From the NCBI GenBank assembly GCA_025351005.1, contig JANXWS010000063.1, positions 1-40,365 on the forward strand: a stretch of DNA of 40,365 nt. The letters run 5' to 3'. Within the stretch, counting starts at the first letter, position 1. Every line of letters begins with the position of its first letter. The position numbers and the translations under genes are program-made. The notes beneath the pieces were generated by a model that did not search any database, was not told where the DNA came from, and was given only the letters and a program-made list of their open reading frames with translations. The DNA comes from Pseudomonadota bacterium (lineage in GTDB: Bacteria; Pseudomonadota; Gammaproteobacteria; Steroidobacterales; Steroidobacteraceae). Positions 32,833-40,365 of the stretch are shown piece after piece.

Positions 32833-33291
32833 GTGCGCTACGAGCACCTGGTGCAGATCAATGACCTCGGGCAGGCGGAGCTGCCGCCGCTCGGGCGCTC
32901 GCAACTGTGGCTCGGGCTCGTCGCGCGCGCCGAGCGCCCGGAGCTGTTCGATGCGACGATCGACACCACCGTGCTGCTGCAGCGCGACCAGCATTCGCTG
33001 CAGCTCAGTTGCCGCCGCTCGTCGCGAACCACGCTCGAGTCGGTGCGCCTCGTGCCCGAGGAATCGATCGAGATCACGGTCGGCGCCGGATCCGGGTTCG
33101 CGGGCAGTGTGCTGAGCGTGCGCATCGAGGAGCCCGCGCCGCAGGCGCTCTTCCTGCGCTTTGTCTACGAGCTGCGCGGGCCGGAGGTGCCGGAGGACGA
33201 GGCCGAGCGGCACGCGCTGCGCCAGGCGTATTACTTCGCCGATCTCGACACCACTCGGCAGATCCGCGCGCTCGCGCCGATCGTGCTCTGA
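32833..33291 (+). CDS. AtaL-like SRPBCC family protein (DUF1857)
   Basis: The 152-residue protein begins MRYEHLVQINDLG and has SQLWLGLVARAERPELF, matching the AtaL-like/DUF1857 group of the SRPBCC ligand-binding fold. Relatives sit near aromatic or polyketide chemistry but have no fixed reaction. Starting GTG 10 bases after the dioxygenase stop without a good ribosome site, it is probably coupled to it; the pair may act on the same small hydrophobic molecule (inference). Confidence 0.82.
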   Translation: MRYEHLVQINDLGQAELPPLGRSQLWLGLVARAERPELFDATIDTTVLLQRDQHSLQLSCRRSSRTTLESVRLVPEESIEITVGAGSGFAGSVLSVRIEEPAPQALFLRFVYELRGPEVPEDEAERHALRQAYYFADLDTTRQIRALAPIVL

Positions 33292-33444
33292 CGGCGGGCC
33301 AAAGACGCAGCCCCCGCCGAGTTCCGGCTGCGCGCCGACGTCACGATGCGACGCCCGGGGGCACCGTCGCCGGCCGCTCGCCGTGTACCTGCGCGCCGGA
33401 ACCGGATAGATTGGACGAGGCGCAGGGAGTGCAGGGGGCTCGGG

Positions 33445-35421
33445 ATGCACAGGTGGCCGCTATCGATCCTGGCGCTCGCCGCGTTCGGCGCACCGGCGCC
33501 ATCGACCGCGGCCGTACCGTCCATCGAGACCTTTGCCGCGCGCCCGCAGATCCAGGACGTCTCGGTCTCGCCGGATGGCCGTTACCTGGCACTGATCGAG
33601 ACGGTCGACGACCGGGCCGGCGTCTTCGTCAAGGAACGAGGCACCAGCACGGCGCCGGTTTTTGCGATGGCGGAACCGGAACACTTCCGGTTCCGATGGT
33701 GTAAATGGGCCACGAATACCCGCCTGCTGTGCTCGTTCCTCGGCATGGAGAGCGGGCCCCGGGGCGTCTATGCGCTGACGCGCCTGGTCGCAGTCGACGC
33801 CGACGGCCGCAACATGAAGGTGCTGGTCCAGAACTCATCGTCGGCCCAGGGGCAGTTCCAGGACCGCATCCTGCACTGGCATCCGGGTCCGCCCAATACC
33901 GTGCTGCTGGAGGCGGACGAGGGCATCGATGCGTCCGGGACCGCGCCGGGCGTCGGCGCCGTCGTCATCGGCAACATCGGCACGCATGCGCTGCCGGCCG
34001 TGTTCGAGCTGGACATCGTGACCGGCCGGATGAAGGTGCGCCAGCATGCGCGCAGCCCCATCCGGCACTGGACCGCGGACCCCCACGGCGAGGTCCGCCT
34101 CGGCTGGGGCCTCGACGGTGCGGACGTCTCCTATTACGCGCGCCTCGCCGGCGAGCGCGACTGGCGCCGGCTGGCCAAGTTCGAGGCGTTCACCCGCGGC
34201 GACCGCTTCGAGCCGATCGCGATCAGTGCGGACGATCCGAACAAGGCGTACGCGACCGCGCCATCCGAGGGCCGTTCCGCCGTCTGGCTGGTCGATCTCA
34301 GGGACACCGCCAATCCGGAGCTCGTCTTCGCGCATCCGCTGGTGGACGTCGAGCACCCGCTGCTCGGCTCGGACGGGCGGCTGCTGGGTGTGTACTACGA
34401 CACCGACTACCCGAACGTGTTCTACACCGACGAGCGCGCCCGCGCCGTCATCGATGCGGTCAAGCCGGCGCTGCCCGGCAGGTTCAGCGTTATCGCCAGC
34501 GAGACGCCGGACCATTCCATCTTCGTGATCCGGTCGTTCAGCGACGTCGAGCCGACCGGGTTCCACATCTATGATTCCAGCAGCAAGCGCCTGCTGAAGA
34601 TCGGCGATCCCTCCGCGGGGCTCGATCCGACGACGCTTTCCCGCATGAGTCCGATTCGCTATGCGGCGCGCGACGGCACCGAGGTGCAGGGGTACCTGTC
34701 GGTGCCGCGCGGCTCCGCGGGCAAGCACCTGCCGCTCGTCGTGTTGCCGCACGGCGGGCCGATCCATCGGGACTCGTGGGGCTACTCGTTCCTGGAACAA
34801 TTCCTGACGAGCCGTGGCTACGCGGTCCTGCAGATGAACTTCCGCGGCTCCGCCGGCTATGGTTCGGACTGGTTCTTCGCGGCCCACCAGGACTGGGGCG
34901 GACTGACCTACGACGACGTCGTCGACGCGACGCGCTGGGCGATCAAGGAGGGGATCGCCGATCCGCAGCGCGTCTGCATCGTCGGCTGGAGCTTCGGCGG
35001 CTACATTGCGCTGGTCGGGGGCCAGCGGGACGCGGAGCTCTTCCGCTGCGCCGTCAGCATCGCGGGCATCAGCGACCTCGGCCTGCTCGAGGACGAGGAG
35101 TTCCATTTTCTCAACTACCGCGTCACGAAGAAGCAGATCGGTACCGACTCGGCCAAGTTGCGGCGCGACTCGCCGCGGCTGCACGCCGCCGACTTCAAGG
35201 TGCCGGTGCTGATGGTGCACGGCACGCGCGACGCGCAGGTGGCCCTCGAGCAGTCCGAGGTGATGGATGCGGCGCTGCGCCGCGCCAACAAGCCGGATCG
35301 GCTGGTCGTCATCAAGGATGGCGATCACTCGCTGAACGGCAAGTCGTTCCGCGTCACGCTGCTGCGCGAGCTCGAGGCGTTCCTGGGCCAGAACATCGGC
35401 GCGGCCGGCGGGACGCACTGA
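33445..35421 (+). CDS. Secreted S9-family prolyl oligopeptidase-like peptidase
   Basis: The 658-residue protein has a signal peptide (MHRWPLSILALAAFGAPAPSTA), a beta-propeller N-terminal part (about residues 30-390) and a C-terminal alpha/beta hydrolase with triad Ser516 (GWSFGGY), Asp596 (GTRDAQV) and His628 (GDHSL). It should cleave short peptides in the periplasm or outside. The ATG at 33445 has GGGGG close upstream; an in-frame GTG/ATG upstream adds arginine-rich sequence and is rejected. TAGATT (33407-33412) may be a -10 box. It may work with the proline iminopeptidase encoded next. Confidence 0.92.
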   Translation: MHRWPLSILALAAFGAPAPSTAAVPSIETFAARPQIQDVSVSPDGRYLALIETVDDRAGVFVKERGTSTAPVFAMAEPEHFRFRWCKWATNTRLLCSFLGMESGPRGVYALTRLVAVDADGRNMKVLVQNSSSAQGQFQDRILHWHPGPPNTVLLEADEGIDASGTAPGVGAVVIGNIGTHALPAVFELDIVTGRMKVRQHARSPIRHWTADPHGEVRLGWGLDGADVSYYARLAGERDWRRLAKFEAFTRGDRFEPIAISADDPNKAYATAPSEGRSAVWLVDLRDTANPELVFAHPLVDVEHPLLGSDGRLLGVYYDTDYPNVFYTDERARAVIDAVKPALPGRFSVIASETPDHSIFVIRSFSDVEPTGFHIYDSSSKRLLKIGDPSAGLDPTTLSRMSPIRYAARDGTEVQGYLSVPRGSAGKHLPLVVLPHGGPIHRDSWGYSFLEQFLTSRGYAVLQMNFRGSAGYGSDWFFAAHQDWGGLTYDDVVDATRWAIKEGIADPQRVCIVGWSFGGYIALVGGQRDAELFRCAVSIAGISDLGLLEDEEFHFLNYRVTKKQIGTDSAKLRRDSPRLHAADFKVPVLMVHGTRDAQVALEQSEVMDAALRRANKPDRLVVIKDGDHSLNGKSFRVTLLRELEAFLGQNIGAAGGTH

Positions 35422-35498
35422 GCAAGGTGCGCGGGCGGCCGGCGTCGCGAGCCAACGCTTCCAGGCCCGGCGCGCGCGTGACAAGATTCGCCATCGGC

Positions 35499-35519
35499 GC
35501 GCCGCTCCCGGAGCGGCGC
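35499..35519 (+). terminator. Hairpin between the S9 peptidase and proline iminopeptidase genes
   Basis: Arms GCGCCGCTC and GAGCGGCGC form a perfect 9-bp stem with a CCG loop, about 78 bases after the S9 peptidase stop and 25 bases before the next start codon. It could end the upstream transcript or lie in the leader of the next one. Confidence 0.45.
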
Positions 35520-35544
35520 CCCTGATCCAGCCCCGAGGTTGCCC

Positions 35545-36630
35545 ATGGCCACCCGTCGACGCGGCGCGCGCCCCCCGTCCAAGCGCGGCCCCAGGCCGCC
35601 CGCCACGGTCGCGCCACGCGGCAAGGCCCGCCCGCCCCGGAAACCGCCGGCGCCAGCCGCGCCCGGTGCGCGGCCGGCCCGCCGCGGACTCTATCCGCCG
35701 CTCGAGGCGTATCGTACGGGTCGCCTCCGGGTCTCACCGCTCCACGAGATCTACTACGAGGAGAGCGGCAACCCGCGCGGCCGGCCGGTCGTGTTCCTGC
35801 ACGGCGGTCCGGGCGGGGGCACCAACGCGAAGATGCGACGCTTCTTCGATCCGCGGCGCTACCGCATCATCCTCTTCGACCAGCGCGGCTGCGGTTGCAG
35901 CACGCCGCATGCGAGCCTCATTGACAACACGACCTGGCACCTGGTGGCCGACATCGAGCAGCTGCGCGAGCACCTCTCCATCGATCGCTGGCAGGTGTTC
36001 GGCGGCTCGTGGGGCTCGACGCTGGCCCTCGCCTATGCCGAGACGCATCCCGCGCGCGTGACAGGGCTCGTGCTGCGCGGCATCTTCCTGCTGCGGCGAA
36101 GCGAGATCGATTGGTTCTATCAGGACCCTCTCGGCGCGGCGGCCCTGTTCCCCGACCTGTGGGAGCGCTACGTCGAGCCGATCCCGGTGGCCGAGCGCGA
36201 CGACATGCTCGGCGCCTACTACCGGCGCCTGACCAGCGACGATGCGGAGACGCTGGTGCGCGCGGCGCGCGCCTGGTCGATCTGGGAGGGGGCGACCAGC
36301 TTCCTGCACCTGAACCCGGGCTACCTGGCGCAGTTCGAGGACCCGGCCTACACGGCGGCGTTCGCCCGCATCGAGTGCCATTACTTCATCAACCGCGGCT
36401 TCCTCGCGAGCGACGCGCAGTTGCTCGAGGACGCGACGCGGATCCGGCGCATTCCGGGCGTCATCGTGCAGGGCCGCTACGACGTCGTCTGCCCGATGCG
36501 CAGCGCCTGGGACCTGCACCGCGCCTGGCCGGAAGCGGACCTGCGCATCGTGCCGGACGCCGGCCATTCCGCGTTCGAGGCCGGCAACGTCCACGAGCTG
36601 GTCTCCGCGACCGACCGGTTCGGCCGCTGA
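35545..36630 (+). CDS. pip: Proline iminopeptidase with a basic N-terminal extension
   Basis: The 361-residue alpha/beta hydrolase releases N-terminal proline from peptides. Motifs are HGGPGGG (oxyanion hole), [17 protein letters not shown] with Ser155, GRYDVVCP with Asp313 and GHSAFE with His341. About 45 residues of Arg/Pro/Ala-rich sequence precede the usual start (near [13 protein letters not shown]), which family members lack; it may be a disordered tail or the start may lie downstream. The ATG at 35545 has GAGG about seven bases upstream. It follows the S9 peptidase, so the two could cooperate in peptide use. Confidence 0.92.
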   Translation: MATRRRGARPPSKRGPRPPATVAPRGKARPPRKPPAPAAPGARPARRGLYPPLEAYRTGRLRVSPLHEIYYEESGNPRGRPVVFLHGGPGGGTNAKMRRFFDPRRYRIILFDQRGCGCSTPHASLIDNTTWHLVADIEQLREHLSIDRWQVFGGSWGSTLALAYAETHPARVTGLVLRGIFLLRRSEIDWFYQDPLGAAALFPDLWERYVEPIPVAERDDMLGAYYRRLTSDDAETLVRAARAWSIWEGATSFLHLNPGYLAQFEDPAYTAAFARIECHYFINRGFLASDAQLLEDATRIRRIPGVIVQGRYDVVCPMRSAWDLHRAWPEADLRIVPDAGHSAFEAGNVHELVSATDRFGR

Positions 36631-36709
36631 GTCGCGGCGCGGTCGTTCGGCGGGTGCCGTACACTGTGATGCCGGCCAGCCGCCCACGCCTCCACCCGAG
36701 GACTCACCG

Positions 36710-37696
36710 ATGAAGCACGTCACGCTCGGCCGCAGCGCCTTGCAGGCATCGGCGCTCGGGCTCGGCTGCATGGGTATGAGCGAGTTCTACGGCCCGAGCG
36801 ACGAGGCGGAGAGCCTCGCGACGCTCGCGCGCGCGCTCGAGCTCGGCATCACGCTGCTCGACACGGCCGACATGTACGGCCCGTTCCACAATGAGCTGCT
36901 GCTCGGCCGGTTCCTGAAGGGGCGGCGCGAGCGGGTCGTGCTCGCGAGCAAGTTTGGCGTCGAGCGCTCCGCGGACGGCACGCGCATCGGCCTCAACAAC
37001 CGGCCCGAGTACGTAGCGAGCGCCTGCGACGCCTCGCTCGCGCGCCTGGGGACGGACGTCATCGATCTCTACTACGCGCATCGCATCGACCCGCAGGTGC
37101 CGATCGAGGACACGGTCGGCGCTATGGGGCTGCTGGTGAGGGCCGGCAAGGTGCGTGCGCTCGGCCTGTCGGAAGTCTCGGCGGCGACGCTGCGGCGCGC
37201 GGCCACGGTGCATCCGATCACTGCGCTGCAGACGGAGTATTCGCTCTTCACCCGCGACGTCGAGTCCGGGATCCTGCCGGCCTGCCGCGAGCTCGGCACG
37301 ACGCTGGTCGCCTACTCGCCGCTCGGCCGCGGCCTCCTGACCGGCGTGCAGCGCCTGCCGGAGACGCTCGCGCCCGGCGACTACCGCCGCGACCTGCCGC
37401 GCTTCCAGGGCGAGGCGGCCGAGCACAACGCGCGTCTCGTCGCGCGCCTCGCGGCGTTCGCGCACGAGGCCGGCTGTACGCCGCCGCAGCTCGCGCTCGC
37501 CTGGCTGCTGTCGCAGGGAGCGGACGTGGTACCGATCCCGGGGACGCGGCGCCGCGCGCGCCTCGAGGAGAACGTGGGTGCGCTCGAGGTCGGACTGTCG
37601 CCTTCGCTCCTGAGCCAGATCGACGCGGTCTTCAAGGCCGGAGCCGCCGCGGGCGAGCGCTACTCGCCCGCCGGCATGCGCACGGTCAACGTCTGA
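36710..37696 (+). CDS. Aldo/keto reductase
   Basis: The 328-residue NADPH-dependent oxidoreductase has the AKR catalytic tetrad: Asp51 and Tyr56 (DTADMYG), Lys81 (ASKFG) and His124 (YYAHRIDP). GLGCMGMS near residue 17 and VPIPGTRR late in the sequence are typical of the AKR11/13-like, yajO-like group. The physiological substrate is not readable. The ATG at 36710 has no strong ribosome site; TACACT (36660-36665) may be a -10 box. It is the last gene before the AT-richer patch. Confidence 0.92.
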   Translation: MKHVTLGRSALQASALGLGCMGMSEFYGPSDEAESLATLARALELGITLLDTADMYGPFHNELLLGRFLKGRRERVVLASKFGVERSADGTRIGLNNRPEYVASACDASLARLGTDVIDLYYAHRIDPQVPIEDTVGAMGLLVRAGKVRALGLSEVSAATLRRAATVHPITALQTEYSLFTRDVESGILPACRELGTTLVAYSPLGRGLLTGVQRLPETLAPGDYRRDLPRFQGEAAEHNARLVARLAAFAHEAGCTPPQLALAWLLSQGADVVPIPGTRRRARLEENVGALEVGLSPSLLSQIDAVFKAGAAAGERYSPAGMRTVNV

Positions 37697-38043
37697 GTGG
37701 CCGGCGTATGCATAGAGGTCATCCACTCGCGTGAGATCCAAACCCGAGGCGAGCGCGTCGGAATTCAGCCCGCTGCCGGCGGACGCGCGCCGCCTCGATC
37801 AGCCGTTGGAGATACCGGCGCGCGACTTCCCGGCCGCTGGCGCTGCGTTCCGAGTGCGGCCATCAGCTGCCGGGAGTGACGGCCGCCAGCGAGTGAGCGG
37901 TTAGCAAAGTCTCCGCGTGAAGCACGTCTGACCGAAGCGGCAGGGGCTGAAGCTATTTCGTCGGAGTACCCCCGTCGCCGGTCAGAGGGATTCACGGCAT
38001 CCCGGCCACCATGCGATTTGTTATGGCGGAACGGCAATTGCGC
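37697..38043. other. Non-coding gap before the AT-richer patch
   Basis: No gene is supported here. On the leftward strand a 43-codon stop-bounded frame (ending at about 37721) reads like a protein C-terminus (VARRYLQRLIEAARVRRQ) but has no start and no family match, so it may be debris. GC content falls visibly toward 38.0 kb. No inverted or direct repeats marking an insertion boundary were found. Confidence 0.35.
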
Positions 38044-38598
38044 TTACCAGAATCGCCACCTCGATGTGCCTGGCCGGGTCTCGCGGATCCCACGTTGCAC
38101 AATTTCATCCAATTCGGCTTCAGTAATTGGCCGCCCACCTAGCTCCCGCATTCGTCTCTCGTGCTCGAGAAGGCGCGCTATTTCTCCCTGTTCAGTTAGG
38201 CTGATTCGCTCTCGCTCCTTGCCAATCTCCCTCGGGTTCATGACTGCCTCGATAAACTCCTGAGGAGGACAATAGTCATGCGCGACCACGTAGTGTATGA
38301 CCAGCCGAGGAGCGACGTACCAAATGCCCGCAGCGCTACGCACCCGGATCTCACCGTTTCCCATGTCGTAAAAGTACCGATTCTCCCATGAGGCACCCGT
38401 ACAAAACTCGCATACATGGTGCCCCATGCAATGATTAATCGAATTGTTGCCGCATAAGTCTTGAAGAGCGGACTGAAACGCTTTGGACGTTGCACCCGAT
38501 CGAAATGGTTGGCCTTCCCCGAGCCAGCCTACATTTAGGACGCCGGATTCCCGGTCACCGGAATACTTATATTCCGTCAGGTCTTCAAAGTACGCCAT
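38044..38598 (-). CDS. Cys/His-rich DUF7919-like protein in an AT-richer patch
   Basis: The 184-residue soluble protein has HCMGHHVCEFC (about residues 56-66), a likely zinc site, followed by GNGEIRVRSAAGIWYVAPRLVIHYVVAHDYCPPQEFIEAV, which I recognise as the family's conserved strand-helix part. The family is of unknown function and occurs scattered in proteobacteria. Base composition is clearly lower in GC than all neighbours and codons ending in A or T are frequent, so recent acquisition is likely. There are no transfer genes beside it. Confidence 0.78.
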   Translation of the reverse strand: MAYFEDLTEYKYSGDRESGVLNVGWLGEGQPFRSGATSKAFQSALQDLCGNNSINHCMGHHVCEFCTGASWENRYFYDMGNGEIRVRSAAGIWYVAPRLVIHYVVAHDYCPPQEFIEAVMNPREIGKERERISLTEQGEIARLLEHERRMRELGGRPITEAELDEIVQRGIRETRPGTSRWRFW

Positions 38599-38814
38599 AC
38601 ACTAGTGCCCTATTGCGTTTCGGTTGAGCGGCCACCGTACATGGCCGTCACGGCTGGCTTCGGTTCTTAGGACAGATTTCTTCTTCGGCTAAGTGGCTCG
38701 ACCGGCCGGGGGCTTCGGCCTTCTTCCGTTCTGAAGCGCGTGTCGCGAGTTACGCGAATGCGCGTCGACATCGACGCTGCGGCCGCCGGCGAATCGTTTG
38801 CCCGGAGGTCCGGC

Positions 38815-39594
38815 TCAACTCCTCGGCCGCCCCGGGATGAACGCATTGGTGCGCCGGATGTATTCGGAGTATTGCGGCCTGCGTTCACCGATGTCCTTCT
38901 CGAGCAGGGAGACGCCGGACACCCGAATCAGCAGCACCGACATGATCAGCGGCCCGGCGACGCTCCACCAGGCGCCGGCTGCCAGCGCGATGCAGTACAG
39001 GCCCCACCACACGCAGAAGTCGCCGAAATAGTTCGGATGCCGGGTCCAGCGCCAGAGCCCCTGGTCCATCACCTTGCCCTGGTTACGGGGATCCGCCGTG
39101 AACTGGCTGAGCTGCCAGTCGCCGCCCGCCTCGAACACGAATCCCACCAGCCAGATCGCGACGCCCAGGTAGTCGAGCGGTCCCAACGGGGCGGAGCCGA
39201 GCGCGGCGCCGAGCAGTGGCAGCGAGATGACCCAGGCGAGCACGGCCTGCAGGATAAAGACCCGATACAGGCTCTTGAGCGCAAAGCCTGGCTCGTTGCG
39301 GGCGCGGATCGCCTGGTAGCGGCGATCCTCGGCGTGACCCCAGTTGCGCCAGGTGATGTGCAGCGACAACCGCAGGCCCCAGATCCCCACGAGAACGACG
39401 ACCAGCACCGCGCGGCTGCCGGCGGCCGGCGCGCCAGGTGCATAGGCGCACGCTTCGACGATGAACATCAGCGACCAGATGCTGTCCACGATCGAGACGT
39501 TGCGCTTGAAGAGGCTGAGAACCCAGGTCGCGACCGCAACGACGAGGGCGGCGCCGAGGCCATGGGAATAGACGGCGAGCGCATTCGGGATCAT
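38815..39594 (-). CDS. DUF1295 family membrane protein
   Basis: This 259-residue integral membrane protein has about six helices and the DUF1295 signature: VSIVDSIWSL (about 33-42), WGHAEDRRYQAIRARNEPGF (84-103) and TRHPNYFGDFCVWWG (about 184-198), related to steroid 5-alpha-reductase and isoprenylcysteine methyltransferase C-terminal folds. Substrates are unknown; lipid reduction is often proposed. The ATG at 39592-39594 lacks a Shine-Dalgarno sequence (the leader ends TATCCCCT), so it may be poorly translated or leaderless. Confidence 0.88.
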   Translation of the reverse strand: MIPNALAVYSHGLGAALVVAVATWVLSLFKRNVSIVDSIWSLMFIVEACAYAPGAPAAGSRAVLVVVLVGIWGLRLSLHITWRNWGHAEDRRYQAIRARNEPGFALKSLYRVFILQAVLAWVISLPLLGAALGSAPLGPLDYLGVAIWLVGFVFEAGGDWQLSQFTADPRNQGKVMDQGLWRWTRHPNYFGDFCVWWGLYCIALAAGAWWSVAGPLIMSVLLIRVSGVSLLEKDIGERRPQYSEYIRRTNAFIPGRPRS

Positions 39595-39780
39595 AGGGGA
39601 TACCGGAAACGGGGAAACTGAGGTTCGGCGCGCCAGTCTGTTCGATCTTCGCGTTCAGCGTCAAACGACCGGCTGACGCAGCAGCGGGCGAGGGCCATCG
39701 TGTGGGCCTTGGTCTTTCTGAGGCAATACCCGCGCCATGGCGATCACGCGTCCTCTGCTTTCGGCGCCGAACCACGTGCA

Positions 39781-40209
39781 CTACGCTGCCGGCGCATACG
39801 CGCGCAGCTGTAGGATCCGGATCCCGGGTACGTCCGGCAGCCGACGGTCGTTCGTGACGAAACTCGTGCATTCCATAGTGATCGCGGCCGCGAGCTGCAG
39901 AGCATCCGGCGTCTTCATCCCGGTCGCGGCTCGCAACTTGGCCGCGGCCCGCAGCTGCTCGCGCGTCAGGTCAACGACATGGACTCCGGAACCGCGGACT
40001 AGCAGGGCCTCGTAGCGCTGCGCGAAAAACGGCAGCGGCCGGCCGAACCGAATCCGCCCCATCACCGGGCGGGGCTGGACCGTTGTTCTGCGAGACGCCC
40101 CGATGGCTCGCATCCCGGATACGGAACTGGCGCGGCCAAAGAGCGAGGCCAGTCCTGAGCGGCACCGCCGACGCTCCCGATACGCTTGATCGCGACGTGT
40201 CTGCGCCAT
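39781..40209 (-). pseudogene. Truncated PIN-domain (VapC-like) remnant
   Basis: From about residue 60 the frame reads like the C-terminal half of a PIN-domain toxin: RYEALLVRGSGVHVVDLTREQL, then GMKTPDALQLAAAI (third acidic residue) and FVTNDRRLPDVPGI (fourth site). The N-terminal part that should hold the first catalytic aspartate (an xDTNVxIY-like strand) is missing; the upstream sequence in this frame is arginine-rich with no similarity. The usable part starts near 40062. No antitoxin is adjacent, so it is probably a dead VapC. Confidence 0.65.
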
Positions 40210-40243
40210 GGGGCGAGTCGGCGTCGACGGCGCATCCCGGCCA

Positions 40244-40365
40244 TCACGGCCCCGGCGCGCCGCCCATCGCCTTCAGCAGCCCGATGTGCGCGAGCAGGTG
40301 CCGGCTCTGCACGTCGATCAGGCTCCGCTCCGCCGCGAGCGTCGTGCTCTCCGCGATCACGACGT
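40244..40365 (-). CDS. C-terminus of a TolC/NodT-like outer-membrane factor (partial)
   Basis: The last 39 codons of a leftward gene enter from the window edge: TLAAERSLIDVQSRHLLAHIGLLKAMGGAPGP ending in TGA at 40244-40246. The coiled-coil-like heptad pattern and final LLKAMGGA match the C-terminus of TolC/NodT-type efflux outer-membrane factors (usually LYKALGGG). The upstream part is outside the window. It could serve an RND pump whose genes lie beyond the window edge. Confidence 0.7.
   Translation of the reverse strand, partial: VVIAESTTLAAERSLIDVQSRHLLAHIGLLKAMGGAPGP

Noticed and set aside
37890-38740. Integron attC-like site around the low-GC patch
   Set aside because: GTTAGCA and GTTATGG words occur, but neither fits the GTTRRRY core and no paired inverse core was found.
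1-40365. Possible tRNA, rRNA, CRISPR array or insertion sequence
   Set aside because: No cloverleaf-like segments, repeat-spacer series, transposase motifs or terminal inverted repeats were seen anywhere in the window.

Overview
The window is GC-rich chromosomal DNA from a Gram-negative bacterium, most likely a gammaproteobacterium. The evidence is a YheU-family protein (a family typical of Gammaproteobacteria), two TonB-dependent outer-membrane receptors, an LpxD acyltransferase, a MacB-like tripartite exporter and lipobox lipoproteins. A high-GC lineage such as Steroidobacterales, Nevskiales or Xanthomonadales is an inference only. About 35 protein genes are packed closely on both strands, several with GTG starts. 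I see no rRNA, tRNA, CRISPR array, insertion sequence or prophage. One visibly AT-richer patch (about 37.9-38.7 kb) breaks the otherwise uniform composition.

Layout. 0-4.1 kb: a DUF4331 protein and a small lipoprotein, translationally overlapping, are divergent from a TonB-dependent receptor. 4.3-8.8 kb: a four-gene exporter operon (HlyD-type adaptor, ATPase, two FtsX-type permeases). 9.1-11.9 kb: a sulfur neighbourhood with a double cyclic-nucleotide-binding/rhodanese fusion, PAPS reductase (cysH) and a convergent TauE/SafE exporter. 12.1-16.1 kb: a second TonB-dependent outer-membrane protein, a secreted propeller-like protein and a DUF1203 protein. 16.2-19.9 kb: two secreted proteases (clostripain-type C11 and trypsin-fold S1) and a small lipoprotein. 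19.9-22.7 kb: a TIR-transmembrane-TPR protein and an isoprenylcysteine-methyltransferase-like membrane protein. 22.7-26.5 kb: a leftward run of a YbiT-type ABC-F ATPase, the AMPylase SelO and peptide deformylase. 26.8-30.6 kb: a small membrane protein, a class II aldolase-like protein preceded by an SDR-like fragment, S-formylglutathione hydrolase, YheU and a fatty acid desaturase. 30.9-37.7 kb: a stand-alone LpxD, a DODA-type dioxygenase, an AtaL-like protein, an S9 peptidase, proline iminopeptidase and an aldo/keto reductase. 37.7-40.4 kb: the AT-richer patch with a cysteine/histidine-rich DUF7919-like protein, a DUF1295 membrane protein, a truncated PIN-domain remnant and the C-terminus of a TolC-like outer-membrane factor running off the window.

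How it works together. Most genes fit envelope biology and housekeeping: uptake receptors, export, lipid modification, secreted proteolysis, and protein synthesis and modification. The more unusual points are the sensor-like CNB-CNB-rhodanese protein beside cysH, a trypsin-fold protease with lysine where trypsin has Asp189, the TIR-TPR membrane protein, an SDR-like N-terminus overlapping the aldolase start at a (TG)n tract, and several near-perfect palindromes at promoter positions. No single cluster is clearly a new defence or mobile system; the candidates are ranked in the findings.
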